A stretch of DNA of 32,004 nt. Origin: CAYMLL01 sp964390645 (GTDB lineage: Bacteria > Planctomycetota > UBA8108). The stretch covers positions 1 to 32,004 of the forward strand of contig CAYMLL010000048.1 of NCBI GenBank assembly GCA_964390645.1. The letters run 5' to 3'. The notes beneath the pieces were generated by a model, which did no database searches, was not told the origin of the DNA, and saw only the letters and a program-made list of their open reading frames with translations. The number at the start of each line of letters is the position of its first letter. Position 1 is the stretch's first letter. Both the position numbers and the translations under genes were made by a program. Below, piece after piece: positions 23,355 to 31,016 of the stretch.

Positions 23355-23368
23355 TTTCCGCACGGAAA
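23355..23368. repeat. Inverted repeat ahead of the dehydratase gene, possible operator
   Basis: TTTCCG-CA-CGGAAA, a perfect 6-bp dyad with a 2-bp centre, 10 bp after the hydrolase stop and about 40 bp before the dehydratase start. A second small hairpin, GGGA/TCCC, overlaps its right side (about 23369-23381). It could be a regulator site or an RNA structure between the genes. Confidence 0.3.
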
Positions 23369-23395
23369 GGGATCCGTTCCCCGTGGCGGGCTCTG

Positions 23396-23401
23396 TATAC
23401 T
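23396..23401 (+). promoter_or_regulatory. -10-like hexamer directly before the dehydratase start
   Basis: TATACT (5/6 match) is followed by seven bases (ggctgcc) and GTG 23409. There is no Shine-Dalgarno sequence before this GTG, so a leaderless internal transcript is possible. No clear -35 is present. Confidence 0.35.
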
Positions 23402-23408
23402 GGCTGCC

Positions 23409-25658
23409 GTGAGCGACCCCCGTCCCCTGTCGAGGCGCGCTGCGGTCCGTGCCACGCGCCCCGTTCGTCTCGACACCTCCATCTCCGAGTGGCCGGAGGC
23501 CGGGCTCGTCGTCGCCTTCGCGCCGAACGATCCCGCCGCGTCGATTCGTGTTGACGAGGGACGCGTCGTGGAGATCGACGGCCGGGTCGAGGAGGACTTC
23601 GACTCGATCGATCGCTTCATCGCGTTACACGCCATCGACGCGGCCGTCGCCGAGGAGGCGATGGCGCTCTCGCCTCTCGACCTCGCGCGCCGGCTCTTCG
23701 ACCCGGGTACTCCGGCTGTCGAGGTGCGCCGGCTCTTCGGCGGTCTGACGCCGGCTCGTCTCGTCGAGGTCGTCTGGCAGCTCGATGTGCTCGAGATGAT
23801 GCTCGCGCTGCGCAAGATGCGGCTACGCCGCCAGCCCGCGAATCAGGCACACGTGACCAACCGGCGCGAACACCCGGCGCTCCTCGCCGCGGCCGCCGCC
23901 GGGGCGGCCCGTCGCGGCTTCCCCGCGGGCGAGCCCCCCCGTGGCGGCGCGCCGCGCGCCCCCCTGAACGCGCTCGCGGTGCTCGTCGGCTCTCAGGTCG
24001 GGCGTCCGGGGGTGCTGACGCAGTGCGCGGTCGAGGAGAGCGTCAACCTGCGCCTCGCGCTCAAGGGGCTCGTCAGCTACGCCGAGACCCTGTCGGTCTA
24101 CGGGAGCCCCGGCGCCTTCGATGACGGTGACGACAGCCCCTGGTCGAAGGCCTTTCTCGCCAGCGCCTACGCGTCTCGCGGCGTCAAGATCCGCTTCACG
24201 TCCGGCTCGGGCTCCGAGGTGCTGATGGGCCACGACGGCGGTCACTCGATGCTCTACCTCGAGGCCCGGTGCGTCCTCGCGGTGAAGGGAGCCGGGAGCC
24301 AGGGCGTGCAGAACGGCGCGATCAGCTGCATCGCGCTGCCGCTGTCGCTGCCCGGCGGCGTTCGCTCCGTGCTCGCGGAGAACCTCCTGGCAGCGGCGCT
24401 CGGCCTCGAGGTCGCCAGCGGCAACGACGCGCTGTCGTCGCATTCGCAGACGCGCAAGAGCGCCAAGCTGATGCTGCAGTTCCTGCCCGGCACCGACTTC
24501 GTCACGTCCGGCTACAGCGTCATGCCGCGGGAGGACAACCTCTTCGGCGGCGGGAACTTCGACTGCGACGATCTCGACGACTGGACGACGCTGCAGCGCG
24601 ATCTGCAGGTCGACGGCGGCATCACCCCGGTCGCGGAGGAGGAGCTCGCTGCCGTGCGCGAGCGCGGGGCACGCGCCATCCAGGCAGTCCACGCCGAGCT
24701 CGGTCTGCCGGTCATCGACGACGAGGAGATTCGGGCTGCCGTCGACGCGCGCGACAGCTCCGATCTGCCGCCGCGTGCCCAGGCTGACGACGTTGCCGCC
24801 GCGGAGGCCTTCTTCCGGTCGGATCGTACGATCCTGGACGTCGCGAGCGCTCTGCAGAGGCGCGGCTTCCGCGCCGAGGCGCGCGCGATGATGGCTCTGG
24901 CGCGGCAGCGATCCGCCGGCGACTACCTGCAGCCGTCCGGCATCCTCGTCGAGAAGGAAGACGACCTGAGCGCGGTCAGCGCGATCAACTCGCCGAACGA
25001 GTACGGCGGCCCCGGAACCGGCTATCGGGTCGAGGAGGAGCGCTGGGACGAGCTCAAGCTCGCCCCGCACGCGCAGGATCCTCGCGAGATCTGCGGTCCG
25101 GCGATCGGCGAGCCGCTCTTCGACGAGCACACCGTGGCGACCAAGGGTGACGGAGACGAGGTCGTGCTCGCGGTCGGGCCGGCGTTCGGCGGTGCGATCG
25201 GCGAGACGCTGGCGGGGTGGTCGCACGCGGACGTCGTCTCCCGGATCGTCGACGGCGTCGAGGGCGAGGGGGTCGCGATTCGCATCGTCCGCGTGCGGCA
25301 CACGGCCGACTGCGCGTTCGTCGGTCACCGCGGGGCGAGCCTGTCGGGATCCGGCGTCGCGATCGGCCTGCAGTCACGCGGCACCGCCGTGATCCACCGC
25401 AGCGACCTGGCGCCGCTCGACAACCTCGAGCTGCTGAGCCAGGCGCCGAACCTGACGCTGGAGTCGTACCGCGCGCTCGGGCGTAACGCGGCGCGCCACG
25501 CGCTCGGCAAGCCCGTCGAGCCGATCCCCGTGAACGTCGACAACCAGGCGCGGCTGCGGCACATCGTCCGCACGACGCTCTTCCATCGTCGCGAGGTGGC
25601 GCTCGTCGAGGAGGACGCCGTGCCGTTGACGCTCGTTCGCCGCGAGGCAGGTCCATGA
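23409..25658 (+). CDS. pduCD: Coenzyme B12-dependent diol/glycerol-type dehydratase, fused large and medium subunits
   Basis: 749 residues. Residues about 1-560 align by eye along their whole length with PduC (SQVGRPGVLTQC, YAETLSVYG, RFTSGSGSEV, QNGAISC, MLQFLPGTDFVTSGYS, DLQVDGG) and about 585-745 with PduD (LAVGPAFGG, SLSGSGVAIGLQSRGTAVIH, LELLSQAPNLTLESYRALG). The family turns 1,2-diols or glycerol into aldehydes by adenosylcobalamin radical chemistry. Using Klebsiella oxytoca numbering (offset +5 here) the metal and substrate residues Gln141, His143, Glu170, Glu221, Gln296, Ser301, Asp335 and Ser362 are all kept (Gln146, His148, Glu175, Glu226, Gln301, Ser306, Asp340, Ser367). Gln336 is Ala341 and Glu208 is Asn213, pointing to an altered pocket. 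Large and medium subunits are separate in enterobacteria; fused forms are known in some actinobacteria. Start GTG 23409; it overlaps the small-subunit gene by ATGA. Confidence 0.93.
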   Translation: MSDPRPLSRRAAVRATRPVRLDTSISEWPEAGLVVAFAPNDPAASIRVDEGRVVEIDGRVEEDFDSIDRFIALHAIDAAVAEEAMALSPLDLARRLFDPGTPAVEVRRLFGGLTPARLVEVVWQLDVLEMMLALRKMRLRRQPANQAHVTNRREHPALLAAAAAGAARRGFPAGEPPRGGAPRAPLNALAVLVGSQVGRPGVLTQCAVEESVNLRLALKGLVSYAETLSVYGSPGAFDDGDDSPWSKAFLASAYASRGVKIRFTSGSGSEVLMGHDGGHSMLYLEARCVLAVKGAGSQGVQNGAISCIALPLSLPGGVRSVLAENLLAAALGLEVASGNDALSSHSQTRKSAKLMLQFLPGTDFVTSGYSVMPREDNLFGGGNFDCDDLDDWTTLQRDLQVDGGITPVAEEELAAVRERGARAIQAVHAELGLPVIDDEEIRAAVDARDSSDLPPRAQADDVAAAEAFFRSDRTILDVASALQRRGFRAEARAMMALARQRSAGDYLQPSGILVEKEDDLSAVSAINSPNEYGGPGTGYRVEEERWDELKLAPHAQDPREICGPAIGEPLFDEHTVATKGDGDEVVLAVGPAFGGAIGETLAGWSHADVVSRIVDGVEGEGVAIRIVRVRHTADCAFVGHRGASLSGSGVAIGLQSRGTAVIHRSDLAPLDNLELLSQAPNLTLESYRALGRNAARHALGKPVEPIPVNVDNQARLRHIVRTTLFHRREVALVEEDAVPLTLVRREAGP

Positions 25659-26050
25659 AGTACCCCCTCTACGACAGCGACGCCTTCGACCTGCGACTCC
25701 CCGACGGGCGGCCGGTCGCCGACCTCGACGTGGACGGGGTGATGCGTGGTGAGGTCGGCGCGGATGACCTCGGCATCCACGAGGACGTACTGCGGGAGCA
25801 GGCTGCGATCTCCGCGGCCGCCGGCTTCCGTCCGCTCGCCGAGAATCTTCGTCGTGCCGCCGAGCTCGTGCGAGTGCCGCAGGAGGAGATCCTGGCGATC
25901 TACGAGGCGCTGCGTCCGGGTCGCGCTGACGCGGAGGCGCTCGACATCATCGCGCGACGCCTCGAGCGGGAGTTCGACGCCGGGCTGACGGCGGCCTTCG
26001 TTCGCGAGGCGGCGTCGGACCGACGGGGTCGGGCGACGGACACGGTGTGA
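25655..26050 (+). CDS. pduE: B12-dependent diol/glycerol-type dehydratase, small subunit
   Basis: 131 residues, ATG overlapping the stop of the fused subunit gene (ATGA), so the two are translated together. It matches PduE/DhaB3 by eye: YPLYDSDAFDLRLPDGRPVADL at the start (with the usual YPL and TGKP-like turn), VMRGEVGADDLGIHEDVLREQ, NLRRAAELVRVPQEEILAIY and ALRPGRADAEALDIIARRLE, ending in AAFVREAA. The subunit completes the alpha-beta-gamma dimer around the cobalamin site. It is the last gene of the run; a hairpin follows 10 nt after the stop. No reactivating factor (DdrA/DdrB or PduG/PduH type) follows it in this window. Confidence 0.93.
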   Translation: MKYPLYDSDAFDLRLPDGRPVADLDVDGVMRGEVGADDLGIHEDVLREQAAISAAAGFRPLAENLRRAAELVRVPQEEILAIYEALRPGRADAEALDIIARRLEREFDAGLTAAFVREAASDRRGRATDTV

Positions 26051-26060
26051 GACCGCGTTT

Positions 26061-26082
26061 CGCTCCGCGGAACCTCGGAGCG
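26061..26082 (+). terminator. Hairpin after the dehydratase operon
   Basis: CGCTCCG (26061-26067) pairs with CGGAGCG (26076-26082) across an 8-nt loop, starting 10 nt after the small-subunit stop. A true T tract is lacking (only ttcgccttcc), so termination efficiency is uncertain. Confidence 0.45.
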
Positions 26083-26336
26083 TTCGCCTTCCGACCGCCG
26101 GGGGAGGATCGGGGTCGGATCCGGGGACAGGGGCCGCACGTCCATCGGGGGAAGTTCGGTCACCTCCGGCGGGGCTGTCACCATCCCGGCGACCGAGTTT
26201 GGCCAACAGCAACCGTACAGACCGGGGAGAGGCTTCGAAACCGCTGTGGAGGCCGCTGATTCATGAGTATGATGAGGGGCGAGTCGGGTCGTGCTACCCG
26301 GGGTTGTCCGGTGTGGAAGTACGGAGGACACAGCGA

Positions 26337-27317
26337 ATGAAGCTCTCGTGGCTGACAGTGTTCGTTCTCATCGGCGTGTCTGTCCTGGCCGGGCTGCGGC
26401 CGGTCGAGGCTCAGCCTCTCGACCTGCGTCGCGGCGACGCCGACCTCAACGGTCGAATCGATCTCACGGACTCCGTGCGCATCCTCGGGTTTCTCTTCCT
26501 CGGCAGTCGTCTGGACACCTGCCTGGCGGTGACCGACGTCACCGCCAACGGTCAGCTGGAGCTCACCGACGCGATCTTCCTGCTCAACCACCTCTTTCTC
26601 GGAGCGGCCGGACCGACGCCGCTCTCGGGCTTCGACAACCGCCTCTGTCAGGATCCCGATGCCGAGTCGGTCGCCGAGGGCGAGATCGTCTACTCGACGC
26701 CCGACCCCGGGATGGACGGGATCTGGGCGTTCTCGTGCTCGACCTGTCACGACAGCGTGCCGGTTGCGCAGCGGACGACCCGTCGTCCCGGACACACGCT
26801 CCACGATGCGGTGCGCCGCCCGACCTTCAAGAACGGCCGTGTCGCCGATTTTCTCGGTGCTGCGAACGTCTGTCGCGTCGACTGGATGCTCGCTTCGCGG
26901 TGGACTGACGACAGCGAGGACTTCCTGGACCTCGTCTCTTACCTGCACTCTCTCTCCCCCGTCGAGCCCGTGTCGACGTACACCTGGGAGCTCAGCGTGC
27001 CTTCCGTCACCGGTCCGTCGAACGGCGATGCCGTCATCGGCTGCGGGGTCTTCCACGACTCGTGCTCGCGCTGCCACGGAGAGAACGGCGCGGGCACCGA
27101 CGCCGGGCCGGCCCTGTTCTTTCCGGAGCTCGGTGAGGTGCTCTACACACCGGACTTCGTGCGCGAAAAGGTGCGCTTGAGCGGGCCGACAGGCACCGTC
27201 TACGACGATCTCATCGGCGGCCAGATGCCCTTCTGGACGCAGGAGCAGCTCAGCGACGTGGAGCTCGAGCAGGTCGTCGCCTACCTGATGCAGACCGAGC
27301 CGACTCCTTGCCCCTGA
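26337..27317 (+). CDS. Exported dockerin-repeat dihaem cytochrome c
   Basis: 326 residues from ATG 26337, with GGAGG at 26323-26327. The signal peptide ends VEAQP (about residue 26). Residues about 30-95 hold two dockerin-like repeats: RRGDADLNGRIDLTDSVRIL with GFLFLG, and DVTANGQLELTDAIFLLN with HLFLGA. The two CxxCH haem sites are at residues 134-138 (CSTCH) and 243-247 (CSRCH); the second is in a canonical cytochrome c context (CSRCHGENGAGTDAGPALFF) with a distal Met in GGQMPFW. The first sits in CSTCHDSVPVAQRTTRRPGH, with a later FKNGRVADFLGAANVC cysteine. An exported electron carrier or catalytic cytochrome is likely; what the dockerin-like part binds is unknown. Gene order places it between two operons. 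Confidence 0.85.
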   Translation: MKLSWLTVFVLIGVSVLAGLRPVEAQPLDLRRGDADLNGRIDLTDSVRILGFLFLGSRLDTCLAVTDVTANGQLELTDAIFLLNHLFLGAAGPTPLSGFDNRLCQDPDAESVAEGEIVYSTPDPGMDGIWAFSCSTCHDSVPVAQRTTRRPGHTLHDAVRRPTFKNGRVADFLGAANVCRVDWMLASRWTDDSEDFLDLVSYLHSLSPVEPVSTYTWELSVPSVTGPSNGDAVIGCGVFHDSCSRCHGENGAGTDAGPALFFPELGEVLYTPDFVREKVRLSGPTGTVYDDLIGGQMPFWTQEQLSDVELEQVVAYLMQTEPTPCP

Positions 27318-27330
27318 CCGGTCCTGTCCT

Positions 27331-27349
27331 CCCCGTGACCGGCACGGGG
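27331..27349. terminator. Hairpin between convergent cytochrome and FKBP genes
   Basis: CCCCGTG (27331-27337) and CACGGGG (27343-27349) form a perfect 7-bp stem with a 5-nt loop, 14 nt after the cytochrome stop. It may serve genes from both sides. No T tract follows on either strand. Confidence 0.4.
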
Positions 27350-27424
27350 TCCGGGGCGGCAGACGAGATGATCCGCGCCGGCCCTGTCGAGGTCCGGTGT
27401 GACGTCGGCGTTCGTGCGCGGTGG

Positions 27425-28204
27425 CTACTGCTTGACGATCTCCAGGAGCTCGACGTCGAAGATCAGGGTCGCCCGGGCCGGGATGACCGGTGGGCGGCCG
27501 CGAGCGCCGTACGCGAGATCGAACGGGATGACCAGCTTGCGCTTGCCGCCGACCTTCATCCCCGATACGCCCTCGGTCCAGCCGGCGATGACTCTGTTGA
27601 GCGGAAACTCGGCCGGGGTGCGGCCAGGGTCGCGCGAGCTGTCGAACTTGGTGCCGTCGACCAGCCAGCCGCTGTAGTGGACCTTGACGGTCGACGTCTT
27701 CTGCGGTGTGTCGCCCTGTCCGATCGCGAGCTCGAAGTACTTGAGCCCGGACTCGGTCTCGATCCAGTCGCCCTCTACCGGGTCGCCGGGAAAGCGCGGG
27801 ACGACGGTCGTGGTCTTGACCTTGCCGGTCTCGACATCGACCGACACGCTCTCGCGCTTGCCGCCCGCGTAGAGAACGACCTCCACGGTCGAGCCCTGGT
27901 CGTCGGTGACGAATGTCGCGCTCTGCGCGACGCCCTTGCGCGCGCCCTCGGCGATGGAGATGGCCTTCGCCAGCGGGGTCTTCGCCTGTCGCAGCTCCTT
28001 CTCGATCGCCGCGGGCTCGGACGGGATGCGCGAGTAGTCGGTCTCGGCGTGGACCAGGTAGGCGCTCGCGAGAATCCCTCCGAGAAGGGTCACCGCGAGA
28101 ATCCCTCCGAGAAGGGTCACCGCAGGCAGCCCCCCGAGAACGGTCACTGCGGGCAGCCTCTCGAGAATGTTCACGGCGGCGAAGGTCCGGCGCGTCGACT
28201 TCAT
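27425..28204 (-). CDS. PepSY-FKBP peptidyl-prolyl isomerase with repeat-expanded signal segment
   Basis: 259 residues from ATG 28204, supported by AGGAG 8 nt upstream. Residues 1-7 are basic, residues about 9-50 are an unusually long hydrophobic run built of 9-residue repeats (AVTVLGGLP, AVTLLGGIL, AVTLLGGIL), then LVHAE, a likely signal-peptidase site. Residues about 67-135 look like a PepSY domain (LAKAISIAEGARKGVAQS, VEVVLYAGGKRESVSVDVET). Residues about 153-257 are a complete FKBP domain: VKVHYSGWLVDGTKFDSS, VIAGWTEGVSGMKVGGKR and LAYGARGRPPVIPARATLIF, with the usual Tyr, Phe, Asp, Trp and Tyr pocket residues kept. It is expected to speed proline isomerisation during folding of exported proteins. 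It is divergent from the PSD1 gene. Confidence 0.9.
   Translation of the reverse strand: MKSTRRTFAAVNILERLPAVTVLGGLPAVTLLGGILAVTLLGGILASAYLVHAETDYSRIPSEPAAIEKELRQAKTPLAKAISIAEGARKGVAQSATFVTDDQGSTVEVVLYAGGKRESVSVDVETGKVKTTTVVPRFPGDPVEGDWIETESGLKYFELAIGQGDTPQKTSTVKVHYSGWLVDGTKFDSSRDPGRTPAEFPLNRVIAGWTEGVSGMKVGGKRKLVIPFDLAYGARGRPPVIPARATLIFDVELLEIVKQ
28070..28177. repeat. Four tandem 27-bp repeats inside the FKBP gene
   Basis: Units at 28070-28096, 28097-28123, 28124-28150 and 28151-28177. The first two are identical over all 27 bases, the third and fourth diverge progressively. As 27 is a multiple of 3 the frame is kept, giving 9-residue hydrophobic repeats in the signal or anchor segment. The gradient of identity suggests recent duplication at the 28070 side. 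Confidence 0.9.
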
Positions 28205-28306
28205 CGTGTCGCTCCTGTGGTGGAATGAGGAAGGGGGCGTGTCGGCATGGCCGATGAGCGGCGCATCGTACCCGTCGGGTCCGGCGTCACACCGGGGTAT
28301 TCGACG

Positions 28307-28322
28307 AAAAACGGCGGTTTTT
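28307..28322. repeat. Inverted repeat in the FKBP/PSD1 divergent promoter region
   Basis: AAAAAC-GGCG-GTTTTT, a perfect 6-bp dyad with a 4-nt centre, in the 150-bp gap between the divergent starts at 28204 and 28355. It is one of the few AT-rich spots nearby and could be an operator or part of a promoter. Followed by TTTTTT on the plus strand it also looks like a small terminator, though no plus-strand gene ends here. Confidence 0.3.
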
Positions 28323-28354
28323 TCTCGGGTGACGTCGACAATGGCGTCCTGGTC

Positions 28355-31012
28355 ATGAAACGCGTATCGATTCTCGCACAGCTTGCTCTTCTGGCGTGTG
28401 TCGTCAAGACGGTCGCGCAGGAGCCGACCTGGTGGTCGCTGCGTCCGCTCGCGAGACCGGCGCTCGCCGACGTCGACCCGCTCTGGTGCACCAGCGACAT
28501 CGACCGTTTCGTGCTGCGGCGCCTGCGGGCGCGGGGGCTGAGCCCGTCGCCGCCGGCGACCCGGTCGGCATGGATCCGGCGAGTCACCGTCGATCTCACC
28601 GGACTGCCGCCGACCACGGCGGAGCTCGCGGCGTTTCTCGACGACGACTCGTCCGACGCGTTCGCCAAGGTCGTCGACCGTCTCCTGGCGTCGCCGCGTC
28701 ACGGCGAGCGCTGGGCGCGACACTGGCTCGACGTCGTCCACTACGCCGACACGCACGGGTTCGAGCGCGACAAGATGCGGCCGAACGCCTGGCCCTACCG
28801 TGACTGGGTGATCCGCAGCCTCAACGACGACGTGACGTACGATCGCTTCCTGCGTGAGCAGCTCGCGGGAGACGTGATCAACCCCGGGGATCCCGACTGC
28901 GTTGCGGCGAGCGGCTTCCTGGGAGCGGGCCCCTGGGATTTCGTCGGCCACGCCGAGACGAAGAGCCCGGTGCTCAATCGCAAGGCGCGCGCCGACGAGC
29001 TCGACGACATCGTCGCGACGGTGGCGACGTCGATGCTCGGGCTCACGGTTCACTGCGCGCGCTGTCACGATCACAAGTTCGATGAGGTGCCGCAGAAGGA
29101 CTACTACCGGCTGACGGCCGTCTTTGCCGGGATCCGCCGCGGCGATCGCGAGCTGCGTCCCGGCTGGGCCGCGGAGCGCGAGAGGCGAATCGGGGCGCTG
29201 CGACGGCGCATTCGCGAGACGGCGGGCGAGATCCGACGGCTCGAGGGCCGTGGCCTCGATCTCGCGGCGATCGTCGGTGGGGGAGACGGCTTCACCGCGG
29301 GCGAGAAGGCCGTCGGCGTCGACCCGCGCAGCGGCGAGCGCTCCCGGGGGAAGGTCGGCTTCCTCGAGCGCGTCGAGGTCAATCGATTCGTTCCATCGGA
29401 GCTGCCGTTCATCGACGGGCTCGTCATCCCGGACGGCGGGGTGCGGGGTGCCCGGAGGGTGCCGATCAGCTCGACCGGCCTCGTCGTCTCGGTCGGGGAC
29501 ACGTCGGGAGGCACGTGGGACCACGTGCAGAGCGGCCCGGTCGCGAGCCAGGACACGACGGTTCTCGACGGCGTCGACTTCGATGCGGCCGGCCACTCGC
29601 TCCTCGGTCTTCACGCCAACAAGGCGATCACCTTCGACATGGCCGAGATGCGCGCCCGGCACGAGGGCTTCCGGAAGGCGCGATTCCGTGCCACGGCGGG
29701 CTACGGCGGCAAGGGAAAGGGCACGAGCGCGGACTTCCTGGTCTTCGTCGACGCGGAGCTCCGCGCGTCGGCGTACGGCATCGACCACGCCAGCGCAGGA
29801 GTGGCCATCGATGTGGGGATCGGGCGGGACGAGCGCTTCCTGACCTTGATGGCGACCGACGGCGGCGATGGCATCTCGCACGATCAGGTCTTCTTCGGCG
29901 ACCCGCGGATCGTCGCGGATCGATCACGCTCGAGTACCGACGAACGGACGGCGCGCGCAGTTGTGGCGCTGGCTCGTGACCGTGATGCGCTGCGTGCGCA
30001 GGTTTCGGAGCTTCCCGAGGCTCGCAAGGTCTACGCGGGCGTATCGAGCAATCCGGCGACGACGTACGTGCTGCAGCGGGGCGACCCGGAGTCTCCCGCC
30101 GACGAGGTGAGGGCCGGCGTGCCGTCGTGCGTGGACGCCGTACCGGGGCGCTTCGGTGACGAGGTCCTTTCCGAGGGCGCGCGTCGAGTCGCGCTCGCCG
30201 AGTGGATTGTCGACTCCGCGCATCCCCTCACCTGGCGAGTGATCGTCAACCGCGTCTGGCACTGGCATTTCGGCCGCGGCATCGTCGACACGCCCAGCGA
30301 TTTCGGCCGCGGCGGCAGCCGTCCGACACACCCCGAGCTCCTCGATGTGCTGGCGATGACACTGCTGGAGCGCGGCGCGTCGCTGAAGGACCTGCACCGG
30401 CGAATCGTGCTCTCGAGCGTCTACCGCCAGGCCTGCTCCGGCAACCGGCGCGGCGAGTCCATCGACGGGGACAACCGCCTGCTGTGGAGGATGAGCCGTC
30501 GGCGCATCGAGGCGGAGGTCGTGCGCGACGCGATCCTCGCGACGAGCGGCGTGCTCGAGCTCCGGATGGGCGGTCCGGGTTACCGCGACTTCCGCTACGT
30601 CGAGAAGTACGCGCCGATCTACGAGCACGTCACGGCGGATCGTCCCGAGCTCTGGAGACGGTCCGTCTATCGCTTCGTCGTGCGCAGCGTTCCGGAGCGA
30701 TTCATGGCGACGCTCGACTGTCCGAACCCTTCGTCCTTCACGCCGGTGCGGCGCACGACGACGACCGCCCTGCAGGCTCTCGTCCTGCTCAACAATCCCT
30801 TCGTGATCTCGCAGGCGAAGCTTTTCGCCGAGCGCGTCGAGAAGAGTGTCGAGGACGTCGACGGTCGAGTCGATCTCGCCTACCGGCTGGCGTTTGCGCG
30901 CCGGCCGGACGATGAGGAGCGGGCGCTCGCCTCGGAGCTCGTCCGGGCACACGGTCTCTTCCATCTCTGTCGCATGCTCTTCAACGCGTCGGAGTTTCTC
31001 TACGTCGAGTAG
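28355..31012 (+). CDS. DUF1549/DUF1553 (PSD1) exported protein with inserted NPCBM domain
   Basis: 885 residues from ATG 28355, chosen because a normal signal peptide (ILAQLALLACVVKTVAQ) starts there; the in-frame ATG at 28247 would add 36 non-signal residues. Residues about 45-265 are DUF1549 (IDRFVLRRLRARGLSPSPPA, RVTVDLTGLPPTTAEL, LASPRHGERWARHWLDVVHY, HCARCHDHKFDEVPQKDYY; the CARCH at 234-238 is standard in this family). Residues about 405-520 look like an NPCBM carbohydrate-binding module (ITFDMAEM, FRATAGYGGKGKG, LTLMATDGGDGISHDQVFFG). Residues about 610-880 are DUF1553 (RRVALAEWIVDSAHPLTWRV, RVWHWHFGRGIVDTPSDFG, ALVLLNNPFV, LAYRLAFARRPDDEE). The biochemical role of the family is unknown; polysaccharide handling is often proposed. 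The DUF1501 gene follows after 4 nt. Confidence 0.93.
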   Translation: MKRVSILAQLALLACVVKTVAQEPTWWSLRPLARPALADVDPLWCTSDIDRFVLRRLRARGLSPSPPATRSAWIRRVTVDLTGLPPTTAELAAFLDDDSSDAFAKVVDRLLASPRHGERWARHWLDVVHYADTHGFERDKMRPNAWPYRDWVIRSLNDDVTYDRFLREQLAGDVINPGDPDCVAASGFLGAGPWDFVGHAETKSPVLNRKARADELDDIVATVATSMLGLTVHCARCHDHKFDEVPQKDYYRLTAVFAGIRRGDRELRPGWAAERERRIGALRRRIRETAGEIRRLEGRGLDLAAIVGGGDGFTAGEKAVGVDPRSGERSRGKVGFLERVEVNRFVPSELPFIDGLVIPDGGVRGARRVPISSTGLVVSVGDTSGGTWDHVQSGPVASQDTTVLDGVDFDAAGHSLLGLHANKAITFDMAEMRARHEGFRKARFRATAGYGGKGKGTSADFLVFVDAELRASAYGIDHASAGVAIDVGIGRDERFLTLMATDGGDGISHDQVFFGDPRIVADRSRSSTDERTARAVVALARDRDALRAQVSELPEARKVYAGVSSNPATTYVLQRGDPESPADEVRAGVPSCVDAVPGRFGDEVLSEGARRVALAEWIVDSAHPLTWRVIVNRVWHWHFGRGIVDTPSDFGRGGSRPTHPELLDVLAMTLLERGASLKDLHRRIVLSSVYRQACSGNRRGESIDGDNRLLWRMSRRRIEAEVVRDAILATSGVLELRMGGPGYRDFRYVEKYAPIYEHVTADRPELWRRSVYRFVVRSVPERFMATLDCPNPSSFTPVRRTTTTALQALVLLNNPFVISQAKLFAERVEKSVEDVDGRVDLAYRLAFARRPDDEERALASELVRAHGLFHLCRMLFNASEFLYVE

Positions 31013-31016
31013 CCGG

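Noticed and set aside
28070..28177. CRISPR array
   Set aside because: The 27-bp units abut with no spacers and encode an in-frame hydrophobic repeat of a gene.
28355..31012. Calling the PSD1 protein a cytochrome c from its CARCH motif
   Set aside because: The motif is a fixed part of DUF1549 (CARCHDHKFD) and a single one does not prove haem attachment.
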